Shown piece after piece: positions 7,386 through 16,006 of a stretch of 64,000 nucleotides of DNA. Source of the stretch: Rhodococcus oryzae (GTDB lineage: Bacteria; Actinomycetota; Actinomycetes; Mycobacteriales; Mycobacteriaceae); contig NZ_SUMD01000006.1 in assembly GCF_005049235.1 (NCBI RefSeq), positions 1 to 64,000 on the forward strand. The letters run 5' to 3'. The position numbers and the translations under genes were made by a program. Numbering within the stretch: position 1 is the first letter of the stretch; each line of letters begins with the position of its first letter. The notes under the pieces are model-generated. The model was given only the letters and a program-made list of their open reading frames with translations, ran no database searches and had not been told where the DNA came from.

Positions 7386-8198
7386 GTGAACGGACCTGAA
7401 CATGAGGCTGCCCCTCGCATTACCGGGCGGCATCTTTCCTACCTTGCTTTCGCCGTTGTCGTCATCGTGTACCTGGCGATCATCCAGTTCGGCGGCCGCC
7501 TCATCGCGGGTTGGGGCGACGAGGGCGACACCCTGACCACCCGCGGGGTCGTCTTCACGATGGTGATCCCACTCGGGCTCGCCCTGGCGTTCACGTACGG
7601 GGTCATAGCGGCTCTGGGATGGTGGCGGCCGGCAATCAAGGACGACCGCCCGGTCAACCGCTGGGTATGGGTCGTGCCCATCATTCTGCTCGCCTCCATC
7701 CTGCTGGGCATCGACTACAGCGCCCTCTCGGAGAAGGGTTGGCTGTTCATCATTGCCCTCCTCGTCGCCACCCAGTTCGTCGGATGGGGCGAGGAAGGAA
7801 TGTTCCGTGGCATCGGTGTGACCATGCTGCGTAATCACGGCCTCGGGGAGGGCCGGGTTGCCCTGTGGTCCAGCCTCATCTTCGGCGCTGTCCACCTGTC
7901 GAACGTCTTCGGACATGGCGCTTCCGCGATCCCTCAGGCGATCATGGTCAGCCTCGCCGGGTACTTCTTCTATCTCACTCGCCGGGTCTCGGGCAGTAAC
8001 GCGCTCAACTCCGTATTGCACGGACTCTTCGACTTTGCACTGCTCAGCGGTTCCGCCATCCTGCTGGACCAGCACGGCTACATCGGGTCGTTCGCTCCCA
8101 TCCTCGCCTACCCGATCCTGGCCATCATTCTGTTGGTGAAACGGCGTGACATCGAACCGTCCCGCCGCACCGACGACGCGGTGGCACCCCGCGCGTAG
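7386..8198 (+). CDS. CPBP-family intramembrane metalloprotease
   Basis: 270 residues from GTG. Very hydrophobic, with about eight predicted membrane segments. The CPBP/Abi motifs are present in order: GEEGMFRGIG (EExxxR, about Glu136-Arg141), FGAVHLSNVFGHG with the second-motif His, and LHGLFDFALL with the third. These residues coordinate the catalytic site of Rce1-like glutamate proteases, which cleave membrane or prenylated substrates. Its GC content looks lower than that of the backbone genes, and it sits immediately after a tRNA, so acquisition by transfer is possible. Substrate unknown. Confidence 0.88.
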   Translation: MNGPEHEAAPRITGRHLSYLAFAVVVIVYLAIIQFGGRLIAGWGDEGDTLTTRGVVFTMVIPLGLALAFTYGVIAALGWWRPAIKDDRPVNRWVWVVPIILLASILLGIDYSALSEKGWLFIIALLVATQFVGWGEEGMFRGIGVTMLRNHGLGEGRVALWSSLIFGAVHLSNVFGHGASAIPQAIMVSLAGYFFYLTRRVSGSNALNSVLHGLFDFALLSGSAILLDQHGYIGSFAPILAYPILAIILLVKRRDIEPSRRTDDAVAPRA

Positions 8199-8401
8199 AC
8201 GCTCGGGTCGACAGGCTGTCGGACAGCTGTCCATGTCATTCACGAAAGAGACATTCGGCGCACGCCGGATGTGATCTACTTCATCTCGCCTCAGCGGCCC
8301 GGGACGTCATCGCGGTGCGACGGAGGGCGCTGGTCATTACAAAATCTGGACGGCCTGGACGTCTTTCTGTGTCCGCGGTCTGCCGCATAGAGGGGAAATG
8401 T

Positions 8402-9832
8402 ATGTCTGACAAGAGCATTCGTCGCGTGGTTGGCGGGGCCGGCGTGCTGGCTTTGTCGGCCGGGTTCGCGGCAACGGTGGGCGCTGGTGTCGCGGGCGCG
8501 GCGCCTGCGAGCGTGACGTGGGACGACGGTAGCGAGCGGATCACCCGCACGATCAGCGACACCACCCCCGCCGAAGGCGACATCATCACCTCGACCACCC
8601 AGTTCGACCGGACCGGCGGCGTCGTCGAGTACATCTACGAGGTCAAGGACGTCCACCCGGCCTGCCTGACGTACGTGGACGGTTCGGCGAAGGTGGACGG
8701 CTCGCCGCGCGGCCTGGACAGCCAGGGTGCGGACTTCGCGAAGGTCAAGGGCAGCAGCATCGAGTGGCCGCTGTACCCGCACATCAGCCCCAACCTGCGG
8801 ACGTTCGAGTTCTCCTACAAGGTCGGCGCGAACTGTGACCGCAACGTCCCGCTGATGACGACGGTGCACTACGGCGGCTCGCTCGGTTCCGGCACCTACC
8901 AGGACAAGGGCCCCACGGTCTCGGTGCGGATCAACACCTCCACGACCGCTCTGGCCACCCCGGCCAACGTGCAGGTCGGCCAGTCGGTTCCGCTGAAGGC
9001 GACCGTGACCGGTGGCGCCGAGGGCAATCCTGTCGAGTTCTTCGACGGAGCGGTGAAGATCGGCCAGGCCGCGCTGAACGGTGCAGGCGAGGCGACGTTC
9101 AACTGGACGCCCGCCACCCGGGGCGCGCACGGCCTGTCCGCGAAGTTCCTGGCGACCCCGCGGGCCGAGGGCTCGCAGTCGCCGGTGCAGACCGTGCAGG
9201 TCTCGCAGGCCGATGCGGTGTCCTCGACCGTGCTCGCCCCGATCTCGGGCGCTGAGGTCGGTCGGTCCACCGTGCTGAAGGCGACAGTCTCGCCGACGGG
9301 TGCAGGCGGCACAGTGGCGTTCAAGGACGGCGCTGCGACGCTGGCCGACGTGCCGGTCGATGCCAACGGTGTGGCCACCTACACGTGGGTGCCGTCCACC
9401 GCGGGCAGCCACTCGATCGCCGCGACGTTCTCCGGGCGCTCCGGCGTCACGGGGTCGACGGCCAACGCGACGGTGACCGTGGCGGAGGCGCCTGCGGGCA
9501 ACACCAACTCGACCACGGTGCTCACCCTGGTTGGCGCACCCAAGGTCGGCGCGGCGCAGACGATCTCGGCGCAGGTCACTCCCGGTGATGCGGGTGGCAC
9601 GGTCACGTTCAAGGACGGCGACATCGTCATCGGCACCGCGCCGGTGAACGCGGGCGGCCAGGCCAGCCTCTCGTGGACTCCCGCGAACGAGGGTCAGCGC
9701 ATCATCACCGCCGAGTACTCCGGTGCGGGCACTGTGAACGCGTCCGCCGACCAGGAATCCGTCGTCGTGACGGGCACCGGCGGTGGCACCCCCGGTGGCG
9801 CAGGCAGCCTCGGATCGATCTTCGGATCCTAA
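8402..9832 (+). CDS. Secreted Ig-like repeat protein (copy A)
   Basis: 476 residues from the ATG at 8402, which has GAGGGG just upstream. A Sec signal peptide ends near AGVAGAAPA (about residue 33). An N-terminal domain of roughly 145 residues with two or more Cys is followed by three bacterial Ig-like repeats of about 90 residues, each with PVEFFDG/AFKDG/TFKDG and a W(T/V)P...G.H.(I/L)(S/T)A(K/E)(F/Y) ending, then a Gly/Ser/Pro tail ending LGSIFGS. It is a clear paralogue of the gene at 12131. A role in adhesion or as an envelope protein is likely from architecture only. A terminator follows at 9877. Confidence 0.85.
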   Translation: MSDKSIRRVVGGAGVLALSAGFAATVGAGVAGAAPASVTWDDGSERITRTISDTTPAEGDIITSTTQFDRTGGVVEYIYEVKDVHPACLTYVDGSAKVDGSPRGLDSQGADFAKVKGSSIEWPLYPHISPNLRTFEFSYKVGANCDRNVPLMTTVHYGGSLGSGTYQDKGPTVSVRINTSTTALATPANVQVGQSVPLKATVTGGAEGNPVEFFDGAVKIGQAALNGAGEATFNWTPATRGAHGLSAKFLATPRAEGSQSPVQTVQVSQADAVSSTVLAPISGAEVGRSTVLKATVSPTGAGGTVAFKDGAATLADVPVDANGVATYTWVPSTAGSHSIAATFSGRSGVTGSTANATVTVAEAPAGNTNSTTVLTLVGAPKVGAAQTISAQVTPGDAGGTVTFKDGDIVIGTAPVNAGGQASLSWTPANEGQRIITAEYSGAGTVNASADQESVVVTGTGGGTPGGAGSLGSIFGS

Positions 9833-9876
9833 TCGGGTTCCGCCGGGTTGTACCGGCGGAGCGAGCTGAACACCCG

Positions 9877-9912
9877 GTGTGACCCCCGACGATTCGTCGT
9901 CGGGGGCCACAC
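9877..9912. terminator. Hairpin terminator between Ig-like gene A and the aldehyde dehydrogenase
   Basis: A 16-bp stem with one mismatch (9877-9892 with 9897-9912) carries a TTCG loop. It lies between convergent gene ends at 9832 and 9943, so it probably works in both directions. Confidence 0.8.
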
Positions 9913-9942
9913 CCGTGTGTGGAGCCCCGTCGGCGTCGCCCT

Positions 9943-11358
9943 TCAGGCCCTGAGCATCCTGCGCATCGTCTTGATCGTCCGGTCGGTGTAGGGCGGGTAG
10001 AAGAACCGGGGATCGGGTTTGAACGGCTTGAGCAGCACAGCCTTTCGGTGGCTGAGGGTTTCGAACCCCCACCTGCCGTGGTATCGCCCCATGCCGCTGG
10101 TTCCGACGCCGCCGAACGGGAGCTGGGGCACCACTTCCTGGAGGGTGAGGTGATTGACCACCGCTCCGCCCGAGCTGACCTCGGACAGCAACCGGCGGCG
10201 AGTCTGCGCCGACCTCGTGAAGACATAGGCGGCAAGGGGTTTCGGCCGCGCGTTGACGAAGGCGGTCGCCTCGTCCAATGAGTCGACGGCGAGCACCGGC
10301 AGGATCGGGCCGAAGATTTCCTCCCGCATGACCGGCTCCTCGGGTCCCGGTTCCACCAGCACGGTGGGCTCGACCGTCAGAGTGGCCCGATCGGTACCGC
10401 CGCCGCATACGACCGCAGCCTCGGTGTTTGCGAGATACCCGGCCAACCGGTCGAACTGGCGCTCGTTGATGATGCGCATGCCTCGCGCAGCTTCGCCCGA
10501 ACGGAACTCGTTGAGGCTGTCGACTATTCGATCGACCAACTCGTCCCTGACGGCGCGCTCGACCAGCACGTAGTCCGCCGCGATGCAGGACTGGCCCGAG
10601 ATGAACACCTTCGTCCAGGCGATCCGGCGGGCGGTGACCGCGAGGTCCGCGTCCCGCATGACGATCGCCGGGTTCCTGCCGCCGAGTTCGAGGGTCACCG
10701 GCGTCAGGTGCGGCGCGGCCCCGGCCAGGATCTTCCGGCCGATCTCCGTGCCGCCGGTGAAGAACACGTGGTCGCAACCCTGGGCGAGCAGGGCCTGGGT
10801 GGTGCGCCCGTCGCCCTCGACCACGGCCACGGCATCGGCGTCGAGGTACTCGGGGAGCAGCCGGGCCAGCAGGCGCGACGTTGCTGGGACGAGCTCCGAC
10901 GGTTTGACGACGGCGCAGTTTCCCGCCGACACGGCACCGACCAACGGTCCGAGGGTTACCGTCAGCGGAACGTTCCAGGACCCGATGACGAGCACCACCC
11001 CGAGTGGCTCGTACTGCACCCATCCCAGCGCGGGCATCTGGTTGAGCGGCAGCGGCCGCGGCCGGGGGCGCATCCACCGGCGCACCCGTTTGCGGGCGTA
11101 GGCGGCCTCGCTCTTGGCGGTGAGGATGTCGGACATCCAGGACTCGAAGGCGTCGCGCCCGAGATCCTTGGCGAGGGCCTGTGCGATCTCCCCCTCGCGC
11201 TCGTCCAGCAATCGCTCGATGCCACGCAGCTGCTCGATGCGCCACGCCGCGGGCCTGGTACGGCCCGAGGCGTAGGTCGCGCGCAGGGCCGCGACCACCT
11301 CGGGAATCGGGACGGGTGAATCGGTGGCGTGGGGTGCTGCGTGCAGATCGCTCTTCAT
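9943..11358 (-). CDS. Aldehyde dehydrogenase family protein
   Basis: 471 residues from an ATG preceded by GGAAGAGGAAG. It oxidises an aldehyde to the acid with NAD(P). The catalytic cysteine is in SGQSCIAADYVLV (Cys258) and the general-base glutamate in TLELGGRN (Glu224); the cofactor loop FTGGTEIGRKI and GSWNVPLTVTLGPLVGAVSAG precede them. Length and the short N-terminus resemble ALDH3-type fatty/benzaldehyde dehydrogenases, as does the C-terminal GMGRYHGRWGFETLSHRKAV. The usual Lys of ELGGK is Arg here. It stands alone, so the substrate is unknown. Confidence 0.92.
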   Translation of the reverse strand: MKSDLHAAPHATDSPVPIPEVVAALRATYASGRTRPAAWRIEQLRGIERLLDEREGEIAQALAKDLGRDAFESWMSDILTAKSEAAYARKRVRRWMRPRPRPLPLNQMPALGWVQYEPLGVVLVIGSWNVPLTVTLGPLVGAVSAGNCAVVKPSELVPATSRLLARLLPEYLDADAVAVVEGDGRTTQALLAQGCDHVFFTGGTEIGRKILAGAAPHLTPVTLELGGRNPAIVMRDADLAVTARRIAWTKVFISGQSCIAADYVLVERAVRDELVDRIVDSLNEFRSGEAARGMRIINERQFDRLAGYLANTEAAVVCGGGTDRATLTVEPTVLVEPGPEEPVMREEIFGPILPVLAVDSLDEATAFVNARPKPLAAYVFTRSAQTRRRLLSEVSSGGAVVNHLTLQEVVPQLPFGGVGTSGMGRYHGRWGFETLSHRKAVLLKPFKPDPRFFYPPYTDRTIKTMRRMLRA

Positions 11359-11694
11359 GGCTTCCTCTTCCTTGGGTGCGAAGAAGGCCGGACTCGCCAC
11401 ATCGGTCGATCTGGAGCACGGGCGAGACGGCAGAAACCGCGGTCGAGGCGGGTGCGGACTGCGCGGGAGCCGGTGGTCCCCACACTGGTCAGAGGGTGCC
11501 CGCCCGAGCCGTGGCGCGGTTCGTACGTATGCGACTTCGCGAATGTCCTCGCGACCCTTCCATCGGGGCGCGAGGCCCCCGAATACATGTGAACAACACT
11601 CGTCGCGCGTGGCGTGAGCGTCAAGGCTCGTGATCGCGCATCGCGCCGGATTCAGCACTGGCCTCGAGTCGTCGAGCCGGGCACACTTGGTGAT
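11359..11694. other. 336-base intergenic region
   Basis: This divergent gap holds the promoter of the aldehyde dehydrogenase and, at its right end, the leader of the small gene at 11695. No RNA gene, long hairpin or repeat was recognised; the open frames crossing it do not look like real coding sequence. Confidence 0.5.
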
Positions 11695-11850
11695 ATGGAT
11701 CACAGGATGACCGACAACGAATTGCGCAAGGCGATCAGGACGTTGCGGGATCGCGCGGACGAGGCTCGCCGCCATGGGGATCCGGAAGATGCCGACAGCA
11801 TCGAGAAGACGATCCGGGACTACCAGGACGAGATGTCCACCAGGCTGTGA
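11695..11850 (+). CDS. Small charged hypothetical protein
   Basis: 51 residues: MDHRMTDNELRKAIRTLRDR followed by ADEARRHGDPEDADSIEKTI and a short charged tail. Almost entirely helix-forming and charged, without Cys or signal. Codon bias is good from the ATG at 11695 onward and poor before it, which decides the start; a second ATG four codons later is possible. No family recognised. It could be a small coiled protein; no functional context. Confidence 0.5.
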   Translation: MDHRMTDNELRKAIRTLRDRADEARRHGDPEDADSIEKTIRDYQDEMSTRL

Positions 11851-12130
11851 CGCCTGTGACGGGCGGGACGCGCGTGTCGTAGCTGCGCGGATGCGTCCCG
11901 TTCGAGCGCCCGTTCGCGGCCGCTCGGCGCCGTGCACGACCGGGTCGCGATGACTTGCACAACCGTCCACTTTCTTATGCCAAAACGATCTCGGGCGTGG
12001 GACCGGCGTGGTCTACTTCTGCTCGATTCTGTGCACGCCGACGGCTCCGCTGCGGGTGAGTCGGATTCCGTGACGACACAACAGGGCAACCCCAACATGT
12101 GTGGGCGCCCTCGTCTTTGGGAGGAAATGC

Positions 12131-13528
12131 ATGTCGGTGAGTTCTGTGCGCCGCACCATCGCGATGGGAGGCGCTTTCGCGGTCACCGCCGGGTTCGCGG
12201 TGACGCTGGGTGCGGGTGGCGCGAGCGCCGCGCCCGCGACGATCACATGGGCGGACGGGGGTAAGAACTTCACCCGCACGATCAGCAACGTCGCACCGGC
12301 CGAGGGTGAGGTGGTCACGGTGTCCACCACGATCGCCGGGACCGACACCGTCAACTGGTTCGAGGATCATCGCAACACCTGTATCACCTACAAGAAGGAC
12401 TCGGCGAAGGTTGCCGGCATCCCGGTCGCCTTGCAGAGTCAGGGTGCAGGCCTGCTCCGGGTCTCGGGCAACTGGGATGCGTCCACCTCGCCGACCTTTG
12501 AGTTCCAGTACGTCATCGGGGCCAACTGTCCTCGTGAGGTGGCTCTGAACACCGGGATCAAGTATGGCGCCGTCGCGTCCTCGGGCGAGAACCTCAACCT
12601 CGGTCCCGCGTACGTGGTGTCCAAGAACGTCAGCACCACCGTGCTCAACCCGGCCGGGCCGCTCAAGGCAGGCGTCGAGTCGACGCTGACCGCGAAGACG
12701 CTCGGTGGGCGCGCGGGCGACCTCGTGAAGTTCTTCTCCGGCACGAACGAGATCGGGTCGGTTGCCCTCGACGCCACCGGCACCGCGGCGTTCAAGTGGA
12801 AGCCGTCCGCCAACCAGGCCGGCCCGCATGACCTGTCCGCGAAATTCCTGGCCACGCCGTTTGCCACCGAGTCGGTTTCGGCTGTGCAGTCCGTCACTGT
12901 GGACCCGGGCGATCAGACCACGCAGACCACGCTGATCATGCCGGCCGCTGCGCTGATCAATGTCGACGTGATCATCGAGGCGCAGGTCTCGCCGTTCCCG
13001 GGAGCCGGCACGGTGACCTTCAAGAACGGCATGACCGAGCTGGGGACCGCCCCGGTCGGTGCCGATGGCAAGGCCAGTGTGGTCAAGAACTTCACGGTGC
13101 CCGGCAACAAGGCGATCACCGCGGTGTTCTCCGGTGCCCCCGGGTTTGCCGGCTCCACCTCCACTGCCCAGACCCTGAGCATCACGGATCCGGGTGCGAC
13201 GGACGTCGCGACCACGATCACGCTCGACCTGCCGGAGATCGTGCAGAAGGGTCGCTACGTGTTCCTGAGGGCGAACGTCGCTCCGAAGGCGGTTGGCGGC
13301 ACCCTCCAGTTCTTCAGTGGCGCCGAGCCGCTCGGCAACCCGGTCAATGTCACCGACGGACTGGCTAGCCAGAGCTACATGTTCACCGTCAGCGGCGTCC
13401 GCGACGTCCGCGCGGTGTACTCCGGTGCGCCGGGCTACCTCGGTTCGGAGGCGTCCACGACGATCACCGTCCAGGACGAGCCCGTTCCCGGTGGGGGCGG
13501 CAGCTCGCTCCCGACCTTCGGTTCCTGA
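12131..13528 (+). CDS. Secreted Ig-like repeat protein (copy B)
   Basis: 465 residues from the ATG at 12131 (GGGAGGAAATGC upstream). The signal peptide ends near GGASAAPA and the N-terminal domain (ATITWADGGKNFTRTISNVA...) aligns directly with copy A. Three Ig-like repeats follow, each beginning STTVL/QTTLI/ATTIT, with FFSG or TFKNG cores. The C-terminus ends GGSSLPTFGS. The gene lies 2.3 kb after the end of copy A, separated by the divergent ALDH and a small gene, and shares a promoter-like block with copy A. A terminator follows directly. Confidence 0.85.
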   Translation: MSVSSVRRTIAMGGAFAVTAGFAVTLGAGGASAAPATITWADGGKNFTRTISNVAPAEGEVVTVSTTIAGTDTVNWFEDHRNTCITYKKDSAKVAGIPVALQSQGAGLLRVSGNWDASTSPTFEFQYVIGANCPREVALNTGIKYGAVASSGENLNLGPAYVVSKNVSTTVLNPAGPLKAGVESTLTAKTLGGRAGDLVKFFSGTNEIGSVALDATGTAAFKWKPSANQAGPHDLSAKFLATPFATESVSAVQSVTVDPGDQTTQTTLIMPAAALINVDVIIEAQVSPFPGAGTVTFKNGMTELGTAPVGADGKASVVKNFTVPGNKAITAVFSGAPGFAGSTSTAQTLSITDPGATDVATTITLDLPEIVQKGRYVFLRANVAPKAVGGTLQFFSGAEPLGNPVNVTDGLASQSYMFTVSGVRDVRAVYSGAPGYLGSEASTTITVQDEPVPGGGGSSLPTFGS

Positions 13529-13541
13529 TCGCTGACAGCTG

Positions 13542-13580
13542 ACGGCGCCCCGCCCCGGATCTCCCGGGGCGGGGCGCCGT
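13542..13580 (+). terminator. Terminator after Ig-like gene B
   Basis: A perfect 17-bp, almost all G/C stem (13542-13558 with 13564-13580) with a five-base loop lies 13 bases after the stop codon and is followed by a short T-rich run. Confidence 0.88.
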
Positions 13581-13630
13581 TGTCGTTAGACTCCGCGTGA
13601 GCGACCGGGACGACGTGAGGGAAGGCCATC

Positions 13631-14464
13631 GTGAAGGACCTGCGGGGGAAGAAGTGCCTGATCACCGGGGCTGGTAGCGGGATCGGCCGGGCGACGGCCC
13701 TGGCCTCCGCGGCGGAGGGAGCCGAGCTGTTCCTCACCGACATCAACGCGGTCGGCCTGGCCGAGACGGTGACCATGGCAGGAAGCGCGGTGACCACCTC
13801 GAAGGCGCTGGACGTGTCCGACTACGACGCCGTCACCGCGTGGGCGACGGAGATCGACGGTGCGCACGGCGCCATGGATGTGGTGATGAACGTCGCGGGC
13901 ATCTCCGCCTGGGGCACCGTGGAGAACCTCGAACACCGGCACTGGAAGTCGATGGTCGACGTCAACCTGATGGGGCCCATCCACATCATCGAGAACTTCG
14001 TGCCGCCGATGGTGCGCGCCGGCCGCGGCGGGCACCTGGTCAACGTCTCCTCTGCTGCAGGCCTGCTCGCATTGCCGTGGCACGCCGCCTACAGCGCAAG
14101 CAAGTTCGGCCTCCGTGGCGTTTCCGAGGTCCTGCGCTTCGATCTCAAGCGGCACGGCATCGGCGTCAGCCTCGTGGTGCCGGGGGGAGTGAAGACCCCG
14201 CTGGTCGGAACCGTACAGATCGCCGGGGTGGACCGCGATGATCCGCGGATTCGAAAGCTGGTGCACCGCTTCGAGAAGCGTGCGGTCTCGCCGGAGAGGG
14301 TCGCGGAGTGCATCGTCCGCGGCATCAAGAAGAACCGCTATCTGGTCTACACCTCGAACGACATCCGGTTCGGCTACTGGTGGGCACGCAAGTTCGCCCC
14401 GCCGTACGAGTTCGTGATGCAGAAGGCCAACGACCAGTTCAGCAAGCTCCTGCCGCCGGTCTGA
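13631..14464 (+). CDS. SDR-family oxidoreductase
   Basis: 277 residues from GTG. The classical short-chain dehydrogenase fold is clear: cofactor motif TGAGSGIGRA near residue 13, the NVAGI block, Ser in NVSSAAG and the catalytic YSASK (Tyr154, Lys158). The C-terminal extension (RGIKKNRYLVYTSNDIRFGYWWARKF) resembles the acetoin/ketoacyl-type SDRs common in mycolata. Substrate cannot be deduced. The gene is monocistronic between two secreted-protein genes. Confidence 0.88.
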   Translation: MKDLRGKKCLITGAGSGIGRATALASAAEGAELFLTDINAVGLAETVTMAGSAVTTSKALDVSDYDAVTAWATEIDGAHGAMDVVMNVAGISAWGTVENLEHRHWKSMVDVNLMGPIHIIENFVPPMVRAGRGGHLVNVSSAAGLLALPWHAAYSASKFGLRGVSEVLRFDLKRHGIGVSLVVPGGVKTPLVGTVQIAGVDRDDPRIRKLVHRFEKRAVSPERVAECIVRGIKKNRYLVYTSNDIRFGYWWARKFAPPYEFVMQKANDQFSKLLPPV

Positions 14465-14565
14465 GGGTGGGTGGCGGTGACCCTTGGGTGCCTATCCGGG
14501 GCATCGGTGGTGCCGGAGGCTGGGTATAGCAGCCAAGCGGCTCGCCGAAACCCCAGGAGGCCCCC

Positions 14566-15180
14566 ATTATCCGCACCATCTCTTCCCGCAATGTCATCGC
14601 CGCACTCGCCGTGGCCGGGTTCTCGCTCGCCGGTATCGCCACCCTGTCGGCGTGCGGTGACAGCACAGTCGGCACGCCCGTACCGGGCCAGGGACAGAGT
14701 GTGCCGCGGCAGGTGGAGCGGGAGAATGTGGTGAATCGCGATGGGGAGCAGCCCGGCCCGGTCGATCCCGGTCCCCGGGATGGCGGTGCCGGGAACCCGG
14801 GTTCGTACAGCGCTGATCCGGGCCCCGTGGTCGCTCCGCAGGCCGCTCTGCCTGCCCCGGCTCCGGCTCCGGTCGCGCATCCCGTGCAGCATCCGGTGGT
14901 CGAGCCGCCGGTTGTCGTGCCGCCGGTTGTCGATCCGCCGCGCCCGCCCAAGGGCCCGTTCGAGGGTCCGGGCCAGGTCGGCGATACGGATGTTCTCGAT
15001 CCCGGCCAGGCCGAGCCCCCGGCCGACCCGAAGGGGCCCTTCGAGGGACCCGGCCACGTCGGCGATTCCGATGTTCTCGATCCGGGCCAGGCCGCGCCGC
15101 CTGCCGACCCGAACGGGCCCCTCCCCGGTGGTCCCGGTGCACCGGACGTCGGCCCCGGTGCACCGGACGTCGGTCCCTGA
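14566..15180 (+). CDS. Proline-rich lipoprotein with an ATT start codon
   Basis: The reading frame opens at ATT 14566, five bases after a perfect AGGAGG (14555-14560). It gives MIRTISSRNVIAALAVAGFS followed by LAGIATLSAC, a full lipoprotein signal with a lipobox LSAC (Cys30). The first in-frame ATG/GTG (GTG at 14611) would remove the basic N-region and half the hydrophobic core. The mature 175 residues are Pro/Gly/Asp-rich and contain two 27-residue tandem repeats starting KGPFEGPG plus two copies of GAPDVGP at the end. Likely an envelope-anchored, disordered protein. Function unknown. A 15-bp terminator follows. Confidence 0.8.
   Translation: MIRTISSRNVIAALAVAGFSLAGIATLSACGDSTVGTPVPGQGQSVPRQVERENVVNRDGEQPGPVDPGPRDGGAGNPGSYSADPGPVVAPQAALPAPAPAPVAHPVQHPVVEPPVVVPPVVDPPRPPKGPFEGPGQVGDTDVLDPGQAEPPADPKGPFEGPGHVGDSDVLDPGQAAPPADPNGPLPGGPGAPDVGPGAPDVGP
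14950..15111 (+). repeat. Two 81-bp tandem repeats inside the lipoprotein gene
   Basis: Units at 14950-15030 and 15031-15111 encode KGPFEGPG(Q/H)VGD(T/S)DVLDPG and (E/A)PPADP with few changes; a partial third unit starts at 15112 (NGPLPG). The last 42 coding bases hold two 21-bp copies of GAPDVGP. Expansion and contraction of such units is a common source of variation in surface proteins. Confidence 0.85.
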
Positions 15181-15215
15181 GATCCGACGGTCCATGTCGA
15201 CGCGCTTCGGCGCAG

Positions 15216-15250
15216 CGAGTGTGCCCCCGCTTTCGGCGGGGGCACACTCG
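15216..15250. terminator. Shared terminator between the lipoprotein and ABC-ATPase genes
   Basis: A perfect 15-bp stem (15216-15230 with 15236-15250) and a five-base loop lie between convergent stop codons at 15180 and 15273. Confidence 0.88.
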
Positions 15251-15272
15251 CGTGCAGGTGCCCCGAGGGCAG

Positions 15273-15956
15273 CTAGACAGGCACTGTCGCCGTCGACAGG
15301 GTCCCGCTGTGCATCTCGTAGACGCCGTCGACCAGGTCGAGCTGGCTGAGGTCGTGGGTGACCATCACGGTCGCCACGTTGCGTTCGTGGCTGAGCGAGG
15401 CCAGCAATGCGACGATCTCGCGGCTGCGGTCCTCGTCCAGCGCCGAGGTCGGCTCGTCGACGAGCAACACCGACGGGTCGTTCATCAGGCTGCGCGCGAT
15501 CGCGACCCGCTGCCGTTGTCCGCCGGAGAGCTGGTGCGGTCGCCTGTCCAGCTGCTTCTCGAGCCCCAACGTGGACAGCAGGTCCCTGGCCCTGGCGCGC
15601 TGGCCACGAACGCTGCCGCCGCCGAGATGGGTGATCATCAGCAGCTGCTCCGTTGCGGTCAGCGAGGCCATCAGGTTGGCCTGCTGGAAGACGAATCCGA
15701 GTTGCTGACGGCGCACGGTGGTGCGGGCCGTTCGGCCCAGGCCGGTGACGTCGGTGCCGTCGATGGTGACGGTGCCCGAATCGGGGGTGATCAGCAAGCC
15801 CGCAACGGCGAGCAGGCTGGATTTGCCCGAGCCGGACGGCCCGGTGATCGCGGCGAGTTGGCCGCGCTCGACCGTGAGGGACACATCGTCGAGGGCGCGC
15901 AGCCGGGTGTCGCCGTCGGGGTAGGTGAGGACCGTGTTCTTCAGTGTGATGCTCAT
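15273..15956 (-). CDS. ABC transporter ATP-binding protein (MacB/LolD type)
   Basis: 227 residues. Walker [11 protein letters not shown]-loop, signature LSGGQRQR and Walker B VLLVDEPTSALD are all intact. The short stand-alone ATPase with its FtsX-type partner 50 bases upstream is typical of MacB/LolD exporters of lipids, peptides or drugs. It is the second gene of a two-gene operon. The divergent two-component system next to it may control the pair, an arrangement frequent in Gram-positive antimicrobial-peptide response modules. Confidence 0.92.
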   Translation of the reverse strand: MSITLKNTVLTYPDGDTRLRALDDVSLTVERGQLAAITGPSGSGKSSLLAVAGLLITPDSGTVTIDGTDVTGLGRTARTTVRRQQLGFVFQQANLMASLTATEQLLMITHLGGGSVRGQRARARDLLSTLGLEKQLDRRPHQLSGGQRQRVAIARSLMNDPSVLLVDEPTSALDEDRSREIVALLASLSHERNVATVMVTHDLSQLDLVDGVYEMHSGTLSTATVPV

Positions 15957-16006
15957 GGATGCTCCTGGAGGCGTGGGGTTTACGTGTGCCTGCGGTGCGG
16001 TCGGCG

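Noticed and set aside
7246-8198. tRNA-Ala as an integration site for an island starting with the CPBP gene
   Set aside because: No integrase gene and no second copy of the tRNA 3' end were seen, and the tRNA is followed by its own normal terminator.
8291-11485. Long open frame of more than 1000 codons on the minus strand across the Ig-like and ALDH genes
   Set aside because: It is Arg/Gly/Ala-rich, lacks any motif and overlaps well-supported genes; such antisense frames are common in high-GC DNA.
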